NCBI RefSeq assembly: GCF_002865645.1
Contig: NW_020194708.1
Location: 317,623 to 344,257, forward strand
Direction: 5' to 3'
Source: Hyaloscypha bicolor E
Lineage: Eukaryota > Ascomycota > Leotiomycetes > Helotiales > Hyaloscyphaceae
DNA: 26,635 nt
Part shown: positions 1-10,140 of the stretch, one piece after another
Layout of the letters: every line of letters begins with the position of its first letter
Numbering within the stretch: the stretch's first letter is position 1
Program-made: the position numbers and the translations under genes
Notes under the pieces: generated by a model
Told to the model about the DNA's origin: nothing
The model's input: only the letters and a program-made list of their open reading frames with translations
Databases searched by the model: none

Positions 1-744
1 ACTTAACTTTTGTACGACTCTGTAAAGGCAGCTTCCCAATGTGTTCTAAATCCCGACTGCTGAATGTGAGCCGGGTCTCTGTAAGTCGGCTAACCCCGAC
101 CTTCGCGACGGTCCAGAGGGATTAGTAAAAGTTGCCCTCTAGCGAACTCGATTGGAACGGCCGGTCCAATTAGAACTATGCCGTAATGGGTTGATGCGAG
201 CGGGCGGTTTCGGGGACGAATCCTCTTTTTAACGGTTTAGAGTTTTAAATGGCTGGCTAAGCGACTTCACGAAAGTGTTCAATGCCATGTGATTTAACCA
301 ACAGTCGTCGGGGGCGTGCTGGGTGGGTTTTTCACGGTCCTTCGCGACAGGGTTGCCGGTTCTTCGAGGGCCCGACCCGGTCGCGTAAGGGGACACTTGA
401 GGACCCTTAGGGGTTTAGGACGGGTCCTTACCGATTCCATTGGAACAGGCGTCTTACATTCTAGCGGGTACTGACTCTCGAGGACCCGAACTTAACACAT
501 AGCCCCGAAAAATCGCGACGCGAGGGGCCTTGGCAGGGAGTCCTAGGGGAATCAGTGGCCTCGCCTTAGGCGGCACCCTGTAATCACTACCCTGTCGCTT
601 CCATACCTCGCGTGGAGGATTAACTGACGACGCAGCTCCTCCCGACGGGATCCACCGGATAACTTGGGATTACCAGACGGGGCCATCGATAAACAGGGGT
701 CCGTGTTCTCGCTCGGGTCCTGTCTAATCATTCGTTGTCAAACT
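1..744. other. GC-balanced stretch without a recognisable gene
   Basis: No convincing coding frame was found in any of the six frames, and I could not match the stretch to 18S, 5.8S or 28S rRNA motifs on either strand. The composition is ordinary, quite unlike the AT-rich block to the right. CpG is frequent (TTCGCGAC occurs twice, near 103 and 341) and CpA/TpG is scarcer than ApC/GpT, the reverse of the usual genomic bias. The only long frame on this side (664-879, TTG start) crosses out of the segment and has no family resemblance. It could be intergenic DNA, an unrecognised non-coding RNA, or an assembly or processing artefact. Confidence 0.4.
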
Positions 745-1152
745 CGAGTGGCTTGGGCTGAAAAACTCCGCCTGCCTGATGTGGCTTGCGTTAGGCGAGT
801 CACATCGAAGATATCCCAACGAAGTAAGACATACATGAGAATGAAAAGGAATATGAAGCCCAAGCCAATTGGCACTTGAAGGGTTCACAGCGGTGACTTA
901 TAATAGAGTCATTGTTGTATTTTGAGAAGAATATAGCGTGAGGCTTGAAATCAAGGTCGTCTCCATTGCAGTGGTTCCAGTTCGGCAGTCATCCACCAAA
1001 TTCAGTTGGAGATTTCAGACTCTCCTTACTGGTGACAATTATGTTCTTGTGCGACCTGGGTGGATTATCGGTGCCGATTTAGAAACTGTAAGGCTGATGC
1101 TGGGCTGAGCAGAATTGCTGGACGGGAAGCCAAGATCCCGGCCCCATCCTAC
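745..1152. other. Intergenic DNA upstream of the tandem repeat
   Basis: Composition is typical of fungal intergenic or promoter DNA, with normal CpA/TpG content. I see no supported gene. A short plus-strand frame (1060-1296) runs into the 79-bp repeat array and is treated as chance. This interval probably holds distal promoter sequence of the gene at 1579, but no specific regulatory site is clear. Confidence 0.4.
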
Positions 1153-1549
1153 ACCTCCTCGACAGATGTTCAAAAGACAGCAATTTTCCCTGAATTCATC
1201 TCACCAGTTCTGTTCGGCTTTCTACTCTTGAACCCCCTCGACAGACGTTCAAAAGACACCAAATTTCCTTCAATTTCATTATATCAGTTCTGTTAGCTTT
1301 CTACTCTTGAACCTCCTCGACAGACGTTCAAAAGACACCAAATTTCCTTCAATTTCATCATATCAGTTCTGTTAGCTTTCTACTCTTGAACCTCCTCGAC
1401 AGACGTTCAAAAGACACCAAATTTCCTTCAATTTCATTATATCAGTTCTGTTAGCTTTCTACTCTTGAACCTCCTCGACAGACGTTCAAAAGACACCAAA
1501 TTTCCTTCAATTTCATCATATCAGCTCTGCCCGGCGTTCTGCTTTTGAA
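1153..1549 (+). repeat. 79-bp tandem repeat, five copies
   Basis: The anchor GACAGACGTTC (GACAGATGTTC in the first copy) recurs at 1161, 1240, 1319, 1398 and 1477, exactly 79 bp apart. Copies 2 to 4 are nearly identical. Copy 1 differs at many sites, and copy 5 diverges after about 1524, so the edges are older than the core. Copies alternate between TTCATTATATC and TTCATCATATC (2 and 4 versus 3 and 5), which suggests growth by duplication of a 158-bp dimer. The array ends about 30 bp before the ATG of the next gene, so it lies in its promoter or 5' UTR. The units are C/T-rich on the plus strand. There are no unique spacers, so this is a minisatellite and not CRISPR. Confidence 0.95.
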
Positions 1550-1578
1550 GAATTTTCCTTCCATAAATTACATTCGCG

Positions 1579-2678
1579 ATGGACCCAATTAGAGCTCCAA
1601 CTTCGTCTCCGGAAACAACCTCTATGCCAACTTCACTAAAAGAACTGACTTCTCCAACATCCGCTTGGGTTGATGAAGTTACAACACTTGCACCGACAAC
1701 CCCGAGAGAGACAAGCTCACCCAAATTCTCAGCACCGGACTGGAAGATCACAATCCAAAACCGCGATGGCTCGACTAGTGAAGTAGACATGCGGCAGGGA
1801 GAAATCAGGATTAGCATGATACCAGACAATACTACAAAGAGCAAAGAGTCATCAGCCGACGAGCCCCAGGTTGAAAAGCTGGATACTTCAAAAGATGTGA
1901 GTGTGAACCCAAGTCAACAGAACATCAACGCAAGAAGCTCATATATTGCGTATAGAAATCCAATCTCCGCAAGGAACGAATCTGGGTGATTGGCCAACAT
2001 ACGTTGACAGCATCATCTGCTCTCGCCATTATCGCCGTCTCAATACTCACCCTCGTCGCGTATTCGAAGACCAAGCACATCAACGGCGCCTGGCCTGAAG
2101 TGGCCCAGCTCAGCCCCACCATCGTACTGTTAAGCATGGCATGTCTGACAGTCACCGCAGATGTTATTACACTGGGCATCCATTCCTGTCACGGCCGAGC
2201 CGCTGCTAGTGCGAGACGGATGGTACAGCGTGTCCGCAGCGCTATGGGAATTATACAAGCAGTAGCTGGAGCAGCGGGTGCGGGAATTTTCAAACATGCT
2301 AAGGATACATCCAACGGTGCGGATTTGTGGGGGTGGGCCTGTTCTCCTGCGGCAGATAACATGGGTGCAGTGAACAACTCCAGCACGCTCTGTTCAAGCA
2401 ATGTATGCTTCAATTTCCTTGCCACACAAGATAGAGGGACCTCTTGCTATCTACAAAGCTGACATTGAGAACAGCAAGCTGCGTGGATCCTCAATCTTCT
2501 ACAGGTTGCAATCCATACTCTGTCTTTTGCATTGGCACTGTGGACATTGTTCAAACCTGGCCAGGACTTTAAGACCAAGATGACAGAAGCCGAGGGCTTG
2601 CTGGAAGAATCAAAGAAAGAGGAGACAAATATGAACAAGACACTGGGATTGAAACCTACCTTCGCAGACGAAAGCTAA
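1579..2678 (+). CDS. Four-helix membrane protein, hypothetical, three exons
   Basis: Spliced model: 1579-1896, 1956-2402 and 2475-2678, giving 322 residues. Both introns fall between codons and keep one open frame. Residues 1-106 are Ser/Thr/Pro/Glu-rich and probably disordered. Hydrophobic helices lie at about 123-143, 159-182, 203-218 (Gly/Ala-rich) and 259-281. A loop with WGWAC and several further Cys lies between helices 3 and 4, and the charged tail (about 282-322) contains an E/K-rich helix. There is no N-terminal signal peptide. The start is the first ATG (CGCGATGG context) after the tandem repeat. The layout resembles small multi-pass membrane proteins of unknown function in filamentous fungi. 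I do not recognise a named family and assign no function. The gene looks intact, with no RIP-type stops, although it sits about 900 bp from the AT-rich block. The exon structure is inferred from splice signals and frame, not from transcripts. Confidence 0.75.
1897..1955 (+). other. Intron 1 of the membrane-protein gene
   Basis: The 59-nt intron has a consensus GTGAGT donor and a TATAG acceptor. Removing it joins frame 1 of exon 1 to frame 3 of exon 2 directly between codons (Asp then Lys). Unspliced, the frame would run only to 1989 and lose all membrane helices. The branch site is weak; CATCAAC near 1922 is a candidate. Other acceptors tried, such as the CAG ending at 2010, do not restore frame. 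Confidence 0.75.
2403..2474 (+). other. Intron 2 of the membrane-protein gene
   Basis: The 72-nt intron has a GTATGC donor, a classical GCTGAC branch site near 2458-2463 and an AACAG acceptor ending at 2474. The length is a multiple of three, but the unspliced frame contains stops (2460 and 2466). Splicing links SSN to QAAWILNLLQ, which starts the fourth hydrophobic helix. The AAAG acceptor at 2458 would break the frame. Confidence 0.8.
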
Positions 2679-3560
2679 GACGGGTCACCCAGTGGCTCTA
2701 AGAGCAAGAAACTCCAGGCATATTGCCACATTTCATTTTAGAACTAGCAGAGGTATTAGTAAAGGTAATGAGGGTAGGATGTTCGTGAGAAAGAACGCGT
2801 AGAAATAATCTGGAAAGGGTACAGTTATTATTGCACGTCCCACGTTTCCCACTTATCTCTAAATGTGTTCGTGACTCCAGTTATCGTTCTGTGTCACAAC
2901 ATAAGTTCCCGAAGACAAGTCGCGTCAGGTTTAATGTGCGAGAAGCCTTTCCCGAGAGCGACATCACTCTGTTATCGTGGAGGGTTGAGGAGACAGAAGA
3001 GGAGAGGGAAGGTAGTGGCATTTGGGGATGAAGGACCCGGCTTTTGTTATCACGCTACGGGCATTTATATAGGTGCAGGCGCCCCGAAATAGATCGGACT
3101 TGGACTCTCCTTCTCAAACACCTTGTACTCGTGCTAATGTTCAAAATTGCTATTTGTATCCTCTCATTCGCTCAATTACTGCACACGAACGAGGCTTGCA
3201 AGTCGCATGCTTCACGGCGGTAGAATTCCTCCCTGATCTGCAAACACCTGTGATTGCTGTTTGATGGCTGCCATTCTGAATGTTCCCAGGAAGAGCGGCG
3301 ATGTTCGGGCCCCACTTCATCCTAGATTCCTATTGACGGAGCATGCCACGTACTAGCTGCATCATGGCAACCCTCTTCAACCTTCATGCTCCATATCCAT
3401 TTGCACCTCACCTTCATGCCGAGATTGCCTACTCTTCGCCTGCGATAAAGTTGAGGTCTTATTTGACCGTCGCAATTGAAGCTCGGCATCGATGTTGTGC
3501 GGAAGCAAATTGGTTGGGAGCGGATATAACTGCTGCTATAGTGAGATTAGCTTGACCGCT
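2679..3560. other. Intergenic DNA between the gene and the AT-rich block
   Basis: This includes the 3' UTR of the preceding gene and roughly 850 bp of ordinary-composition DNA. Four short plus-strand frames occur (2831-3031, 2865-3092, 3073-3264, 3343-3555). They overlap, lack recognisable domains and do not join through obvious introns. The last has an internal ATG at 3364 that would give 63 residues ending just before the composition change; I regard it as unsupported. A TATA-like TTTATATAGG lies at about 3064. Confidence 0.4.
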
Positions 3561-4655
3561 CTATCTTATTCAGGGTACTACTTACTATTTCTTCCATTAA
3601 TAGTAGCCAAGTTCTTTTATTAATAGAATAATAAATAGATTGTCTATTATAATAAATAAATAACGCAATATATATACTAGAAAGCTTTCTATATTTAGGG
3701 GCTATAATTGGCCGCGACTTCTCAAAGAATATTAGAATATACTAAGCTAAGAATTTAATATAAAGTTCTATTAAAAGAAGGTACTAAAAGTATAAGAGGA
3801 AAAAGATCTCTCTTTTTCTAATAATTCTAGATTTCTTATTTCGCAATATTTTAGTACTTTTCTAAACCTTAGAAAGCAGTTTATATTATAATAATATATA
3901 GCTATAAGGCCTTATAAGAACTAATCTTTTCTAATAAATAGAATAATATCCCTTTTATATATTTATTTATAAAGTATATTTCTAAGCCCTTTAAAATACA
4001 AATTCAGATAATTAAATATAAGTTAAAAGCCTTCTTAATAACTTTTATAATAGAGTAAAAAGCTCGTTTTCTATAATAGTATATAGATATATATAAAGAT
4101 ATAATATTAGTCTTCTTTTCTTTCTCTTTTTTTTTCTTTCTTATATTCTCTTTCCTATTTTCCTCTTTTTCTTTCTATACTTTAAATATTCTCGAATCTA
4201 GAATTATTCTTTCTTTAGCTCTAATAAATACATTCTTATTACTTTATATATATATATTCGGATATATAAGGCAAGATATAATAATAATATAAAAGAATAT
4301 AATAATGAGATATAATAAAATTATAAAATTAATAAAGAAAAATCTCTTTATATAATAAATTACTAATTCGAGACTCAAATAGTTAATATAATTTAGTTTT
4401 AGCCCAAGAATATAAAAGCCCTTGATTTTTAGCCTATATTATAAAAAAATATTAATTATTATAAGCTATTTTTTCTTTAAATAATTTTCTTTAAATTTCT
4501 TTAACTTTTATTATATATAATTATATAATAGCTAAGCTTTCTAAATAAGATCGAGAAAAATTAATTATTATAATAAGGTAATATTATAGTACTAGTAAAA
4601 AGCTTGAATTAAGTTAAAGGCTATATACCGGGCTAAAAGCACTAGCTATATGCTA
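3561..4655. other. Start of the AT-rich, RIP-like block; unassigned relic
   Basis: Base composition changes abruptly near 3560-3600 to A/T-dominated sequence with very frequent TpA and stops in every frame. A few GC remnants remain (for example 3698-3722). The pattern fits an old transposon degraded by RIP, but I could not identify the element type. The chromovirus at 4818 was inserted into this already AT-rich DNA. Confidence 0.6.
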
Positions 4656-4682
4656 AGTCACGTGCAGTGGCACCACGTGACT
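4656..4682. repeat. GC-richer hairpin with two CACGTG cores
   Basis: Perfect 9-bp arms AGTCACGTG (4656-4664) and CACGTGACT (4674-4682) flank a 9-nt loop, followed by CTGGCGCCAC. The island stands out in DNA that is otherwise nearly all A and T. Each arm carries GTCACGTG, an E-box or Cbf1-type site. It could be a small foldback element or a surviving piece of a larger one. Confidence 0.6.
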
Positions 4683-4812
4683 GGCGCCACATAATATTAA
4701 TATAATTATAAAAGAAAAACACTTATATTATAATATTAGAATTATAATAGCTTTATTAAATTAATTATAAATAAATAAATAAGTTATTTTTCTTTTACTT
4801 TTAAGAATTATT

Positions 4813-4817
4813 ATTTT
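4813..4817. repeat. Target-site duplication ATTTT, left copy
   Basis: The five bases immediately before the 5' LTR match the five immediately after the 3' LTR (11811-11815). A 5-bp duplication is usual for gypsy integrases and fixes both element ends. Confidence 0.85.
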
Positions 4818-5120
4818 TGTAATAGGTACACGTAATAGCGCATGGACAGGTATTAGATATCGTGGATCTAGTTTCCTATTTTGGATATAGCTTATGATCG
4901 GAATCATATGGATCGCATAGGATTTCCTAATTAAGTAAAGGGCTTCGCATGCCTGGCTAAGTACTAGGGAATATATAGGAAGACACTCCTAGCTTTAGAA
5001 GGGGCATTAATTAGTCTCTTATTAGAATTAATTCTTGGAATTAGTTATACTTGCAAGCATTACTCCGTAGCTTACTTACCTTGACTACTTATATATTACC
5101 CTGCTATTACGTGCCTTATA
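4818..5120 (+). repeat. 5' LTR of chromovirus copy 1
   Basis: This 303-bp LTR starts TGTAATAGG and ends GCCTTATA, where the terminal CA of a canonical LTR appears to have become TA. Every difference from the 3' LTR in the stretches I compared is a transition (for example GCGCATGG versus GCGTATAG). No canonical TGG-starting primer-binding site follows it; the next bases are TTCTAATTAATCC. RIP may have destroyed that site, or the element may use another primer. Confidence 0.93.
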
Positions 5121-5191
5121 TTCTAATTAATCCAATCTTCGGGGAGCAGTTCGTTACGAGGTAGTTAAGCCATTAATAGACAAAACCACTA

Positions 5192-6376
5192 ATGGCTAGA
5201 GCATTAACTAGAAGAAGCGCCTCTGCTATTACTAGGGCGACCTAGTCGGGTATCCAGGGAAGCACCCAGTTAGCTACTCTAGCTACTGCCTAATTAGGAG
5301 AAGGAAGTGGAACTCAGATACTCCCAGAACTAGCTAGCAGGATAATAATAATAGAGAAGCTAGCGGCGGCTTATTATCGCATTACTAAGTTAGAAGCAGA
5401 GATATAATAGAGGGAGAATCTAGAGGATTTGGAAGCTCAGATTCGCTATCTTAAGAATATTTGGGTACTTATTATAGAACCTATTATACTACCGGTAATA
5501 TATTTAGTTTACAGGGCTCCAAAAACCCGAGAATTACTAACCTATAAGAGGAAGAGTATTAAGGAAGCCCAGGACTTCTTCTATTAGGCAGAGCTAAAAT
5601 AGTATAAAGACGGCGGAATTACCTGGGCTATAGATATAGTAAAGGTTACGTATTATGCTTCCTACTTTAAGAATATAGCCAGGAATATCTGGAAATATAG
5701 GAAGTAATTAGTAGGCATTAATACTACGGATTAGGAGACCTTTATTAAGTTTATAAAGAATTCTATCTTGAATCCGGAGAACTATAGTAATAATGCCCTT
5801 GCCAAGTTCAAGGATATAAAATAATAGCCAGGTTAAAGTATCTAAAGCTTTATATCCTATTTAGATAGCCTATTAGATAACTTAGGATATACGGGTTTAC
5901 CGCAAGAACGGGATAACTTATTTAGTAGCTTAAGGCAGGAGATTCGGAACAAGATTAATTACTAAGAGAATACTCTATAAGAAAGAGAGAAGCTTATTTC
6001 TGTGGCTATAAGGGTCGAAAATAACTTAAACTAGTCTGCTTAACGGGAATATAATAATAAGCTAACGGGTTAATAAAAGAAAAGAAATTAGAGAAAGGAA
6101 AGAGGAAATAATAAAAAGAAATAAAAGAGAAGTATATTCCTATTATAAGGTTCACATAACCGGGATAACAAAAGCATAGTAACGGGATCTAATATAGTAC
6201 CCGTATTAGGATCTATAAGACCGGGTATAACTTGCTTTACTTACTAGAAAAAGGGTTACTATACTATTACTTGCCTAAATCGGGGAAAACCGACTTGCTA
6301 TAACTATAATAAGTCTAGCCACAAGACATATAAGTACCTAGAACTAAAGAAGCCAGGAAACGGATATACCCTATAG
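5192..6376 (+). pseudogene. gag: gag relic of chromovirus copy 1
   Basis: This frame starts at an ATG in the context AATGGCTAGA and reads MARALTRRSASAITRAT before its first stop. About twenty TAA/TAG codons interrupt about 395 codons, yet the protein pattern stays in one frame. There is a Ser/Thr/Arg-rich N-terminus, a helical coiled-coil-like stretch near residues 50-90, a retrotransposon capsid-like middle (FY.AELK.YKDGG region near 5580-5615), and two zinc-knuckle-like Cys/His clusters at about 6233-6330. Some knuckle Cys positions read Tyr, as expected from G-to-A change. In the living element this protein would form the virus-like particle and bind RNA. Pol follows in the -1 frame with an overlap around 6331-6376. 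Confidence 0.85.
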
Positions 6377-9300
6377 TAGTTATACTCGTTTATACTACGG
6401 AGAATAAGGCCCCTAAAACGAGAATAGTAATTAAGGTTATTATTAAGATAAGGAAAGATAGGCAAAGGGTTAGAATATTAGTTAACTCGGGTATAAAGGC
6501 CAATTATATAAAGAGGAAATTAGCCTTAGATATAGGTATTCCGTTAATATTAAGGGCAACTTCCTTATTCTCGCTAGAGAAAAAGAGAATTCATTTATAT
6601 AGAGATTATATTCTTAGGATTACTACTAAGAATATACTAGAGAATTAAAAGAAGGCTAATATATACTTTATATTATATAATTTTAATCTAAACTATATTA
6701 ATATAATACTTGGATTCCTATAGCTTTACTAGATTAATTCCCTAATTTCCTTTAGGAAAGCAATATAGAAATACCAGATTTAACTATAGAAAATTAAAGT
6801 TCTAAATACCAGGAAGTTTACTAAAGTAGTAAAGTATAAAACATATGTTTTTCTATTAACCGCCTATCCTATAATAAATAGCTAAAAAATTGCCGCTATT
6901 ACTATAAACGGGATAGCTATACTTCCCAGGAAGTATTAGGACCTTCTTTAAGTATTCTCTATAGAAACTATAGGTATATTACCTAACTACTATATAATAA
7001 AGTATTATATAAATCTGGAACCAGGATCTTAATTACTATATGGTCCTATATATACTTTATTAGAAAGAGAGCTTAAAGTCCTTTAGGAATATCTTAATAC
7101 TAGCTTAGAAAAGAGGTAAATCCGTTATTTTACTAGTCTAGCTAGTACCCCAATTATATTTATTCCAAAAAAAGGAGACGGCCTATATCTATATATTAAT
7201 TACCGGGATCTAAATAGGATTACTATTAAAAACCGAATACTATTACTACTTATTAGTAAGATAATAAACAGGCTTTACGAAGCAAAGATATATATAAAGC
7301 TAGACTTAAAAAATACTTACTATTAGTTATAAATACGGGAAGGCAATAAGTAAAAGACGGTATTCCGAATATACTATAGATATTTTAAGTACTATATTAT
7401 GCCCTTTAGACTATCTAATACTCTAGTAATATTCCAGGCATATATTAACTATATACTAGTAGGCCTTATAAACATTATTTATATAATCTATCTAGATAAT
7501 ATTTTAATTTATTTAGAGAACCTAGAATAGTATATAATAATAGTCTAATATATACTCAAGTAATTATAGTAATACTAGCTCTTTATAAACTTGGCAAAAT
7601 ACAAGTTTAATATAGAAAAAATAGAGTTCCTGGGATTTATAATTAGCCTAGATAGTATAGAAATAGAGGCCAGCCGGGTTATAGCTATTAGGAAATAGCC
7701 AGTTCTAAAGAATAATATCCGAGAAGTTCAAGTATTTCTGGGTTTTACTAACTTTTACTAGAAGTTTATCTATAAATACTCTAGAGTAGCAAAAGAGTTA
7801 ACTAATTTACTAAAAACTAGCGGAAAACTACTATATTAGTTTAGCTAGATAAATAAGGCAAATAAGGCTTTTAGGAAGCTGCAAATTACATTTATAATAG
7901 CACTAATCCTTTATTATTTTGACCTAGCCTTAAAGATTTATATAGAAATAGATACTTCAGGATTCGTAATTATAGGTATAATTTCTTAGCTCTTTGGCAA
8001 GGAGGCAGAAGCCAGGTAGTACCCTATTACTTTCTATTTAAAAAAGATAACTATAATTAAAAGTAAGTATAAGACATATAACTCTAAACTCTTGGCCATT
8101 ATTCTAATATTCTATACTTAGCAATATTACCTAGTATATATCCGGTATACTATTATTATTAAGACAGATTATAATAACTTAAAATACTTTATAATTAAGA
8201 GAAAACTAAATAGTTAATAGATAAGATAGGCAAAGAAGCTAGCTGCCTTTGACTTTATCTTAGAATACTAGCCGGGATATAGTAATCCTACTAATAGGCT
8301 ATTAAGGAGGCCAGACTTTATAACAGGTATAGATAAAGATACTTTACTACCTATACTTTATAATAAGCTATAGAATATAGAATAGAGAACCCTATAAGTA
8401 GTAGTAATAGGATACTATACTATTCCTATAATGCCATAATATAAGGCCCAGGAGAGAGGAGATAAGTACTTCTTAATTAGCGAGATACTAAGGAATTCCG
8501 AAAAGAAAGTCTATTTTAGTAACGGAGTAATACCGGAGATACCGCTACTTGAACCTATTACTAGTATAGCTAGTTATAAATAGTATATACTACGGATTCT
8601 AGCTATATGAATAGCTAGGTCCAAAATAGTATATAAGGAAAGCAGAGAGATATTACTTAAACTACTATTATAGTACTAAAGGCTTAATCTATTAGTATAA
8701 TACTAGTAATACGAATAGTTCTTAAAAGGAACCTTTACTAGAGCTATTAAGACTTGAGAACTTAATATATCTGGGTTATTAAGATATTAGGGTACTATCT
8801 ATATACCAAATAAGCCGGCTCTTAAAGAAGAATTACTATAAGCTAACTATAATAATCCTATAGATAGGTATTTTAGTACTAGTAAGATACTAGAGATCCT
8901 CTAGAGAAAGTACTTCTAGTAAAGTATAAGAAAGAATATAAAAGACTATATTAGAACTTGTCCTATATATTAACGGACTAAGGTAAAGAAATATCTACTA
9001 TATAGTATACTTAGTTTATTTCCTCTTCCCTTTAAGCTATAGTAAGAAATTACTATAGACTTTATTATAGGGCTGCTTTCTTCTAGGTTTCATAATAAAG
9101 TATATAATTCTATACTTATTATTATTAATAAATATACAAAAATAGTATAATATATTCTAACTACTAAAGAGGTTTTGGCTCCTGAGCTAGCGGAGCTATT
9201 TATATATCATATTATTAAAGACTTCGGTATGCCTACAGGTATAACCTCTAATAGAGGATCTGTTTTTATAAGTAAGTTCTAGTTAAGTCTATACTTCTAC

Positions 9301-10140
9301 TTAAAGATTTAATAATAACTAAATATAGTATTTTACCCGCAAACTAATAGATAAATAAAGAATCTAAACCAAACTCTAGAATAATACTTGAGGTACTATA
9401 CTAGTTACTAGTAGGATAACTAGGTAGCAAAGCTTGCTCTTATAGAATTCACGTATAATAACTCTATATATTTAATAATAGAAATATCCCTATTCTATAC
9501 CTTATATGGATTTTATTCCAGTATTAAACTATATATTAAGGATAATATTCTAGAAAAAAGGGTACTAGTAATATAGGAAAAAGTATAAAGAATTTAAGTA
9601 AAACGGAAGGTACTAGAGAAATAATAGCAAGAAGTAGTAAATATATAGAAAAAGTACTATAATAAGAAATATATTAATAAGGAGTTTAAGATATATAATA
9701 AAGTCATGCTTTATATAAAGAATATTTAATAGCTATAACCTAGTATAAAGCTAGTAAATAGATATCTCGGCCCCTTTAAAGTTCTAGAAATTATAGGAAT
9801 ATATAGACAGGTATACTGCTTAGAATTACTACTATTATATTAGATCTATAATATTTTCTATATTTCTCTCTTGGAACCATAATACTCACAAGCTAGTACT
9901 ATAGTAGAACTAGAGCTAGTTAAGATTAAGGGCAAAAAGGAATTTGAGATAGAATTCATTATAGCCTATAGGGAGGGCAGAAAAGGAAGGGAATATCTCG
10001 TTTATTAGAAAGACTACTTACCGGCGGATAATATATAGGAACCACTAAGTAATCTAAAGAATATAGCTCAAGAATTATAAGAATACTTGGAAAAGAGTAA
10101 TATTATAATACTATTAGCCAAATAGAGGCATAAAAAATAA
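6361..10140 (+). pseudogene. pol: pol relic: protease, RT, RNase H, integrase, chromodomain
   Basis: One frame of about 1,260 codons, broken by many TAA/TAG stops, holds the domains in order. The protease is at about 6481 (VNSG in place of a DSG-type active site). RT has YINYRDLN at about 7192-7215 and YLDN at 7489-7500, where the YLDD motif is expected. RNase H is at about 7921 (IYIEIDTSG, the Asp kept at 7951). Integrase has Asp at 9058-9060, Asn in place of the second acid at 9250-9252, and Lys at the expected Glu (9358-9360). The chromodomain is at 9946-10065 (EIEFII..YR, YLVY, EPLSNL-like). The stop TAA at 10138 probably is the true end. Chromodomains steer integration to methylated-H3K9 chromatin, which suits the location. 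The frame is -1 relative to gag, so a frameshift or readthrough would have been needed. Numerous broken codons make this non-functional. Confidence 0.9.

Noticed and set aside
1..744. Ribosomal RNA gene fragment
   Set aside because: I compared it with conserved 18S and 28S motifs on both strands and in plain reversal and found no match.
664..879. 71-codon plus-strand frame with a TTG start
   Set aside because: No domain, a non-ATG start, and it crosses the zone where sequence character changes; likely chance.
1060..1296. 78-codon plus-strand frame
   Set aside because: It runs into the 79-bp tandem repeat and has no homology-like pattern.
1153..1549. CRISPR-like array
   Set aside because: Units are contiguous with no unique spacers, and the host is a fungus.
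1521..1844. 107-codon minus-strand frame
   Set aside because: Antisense shadow of exon 1 of the spliced gene; its composition mirrors the Ser/Thr-rich exon.
1925..2638. Several minus-strand and alternate plus-strand frames
   Set aside because: All overlap the spliced gene, whose two introns restore one long frame with four helices.
2831..3555. Four short overlapping plus-strand frames
   Set aside because: No domains, no convincing splice links, no consistent codon pattern.
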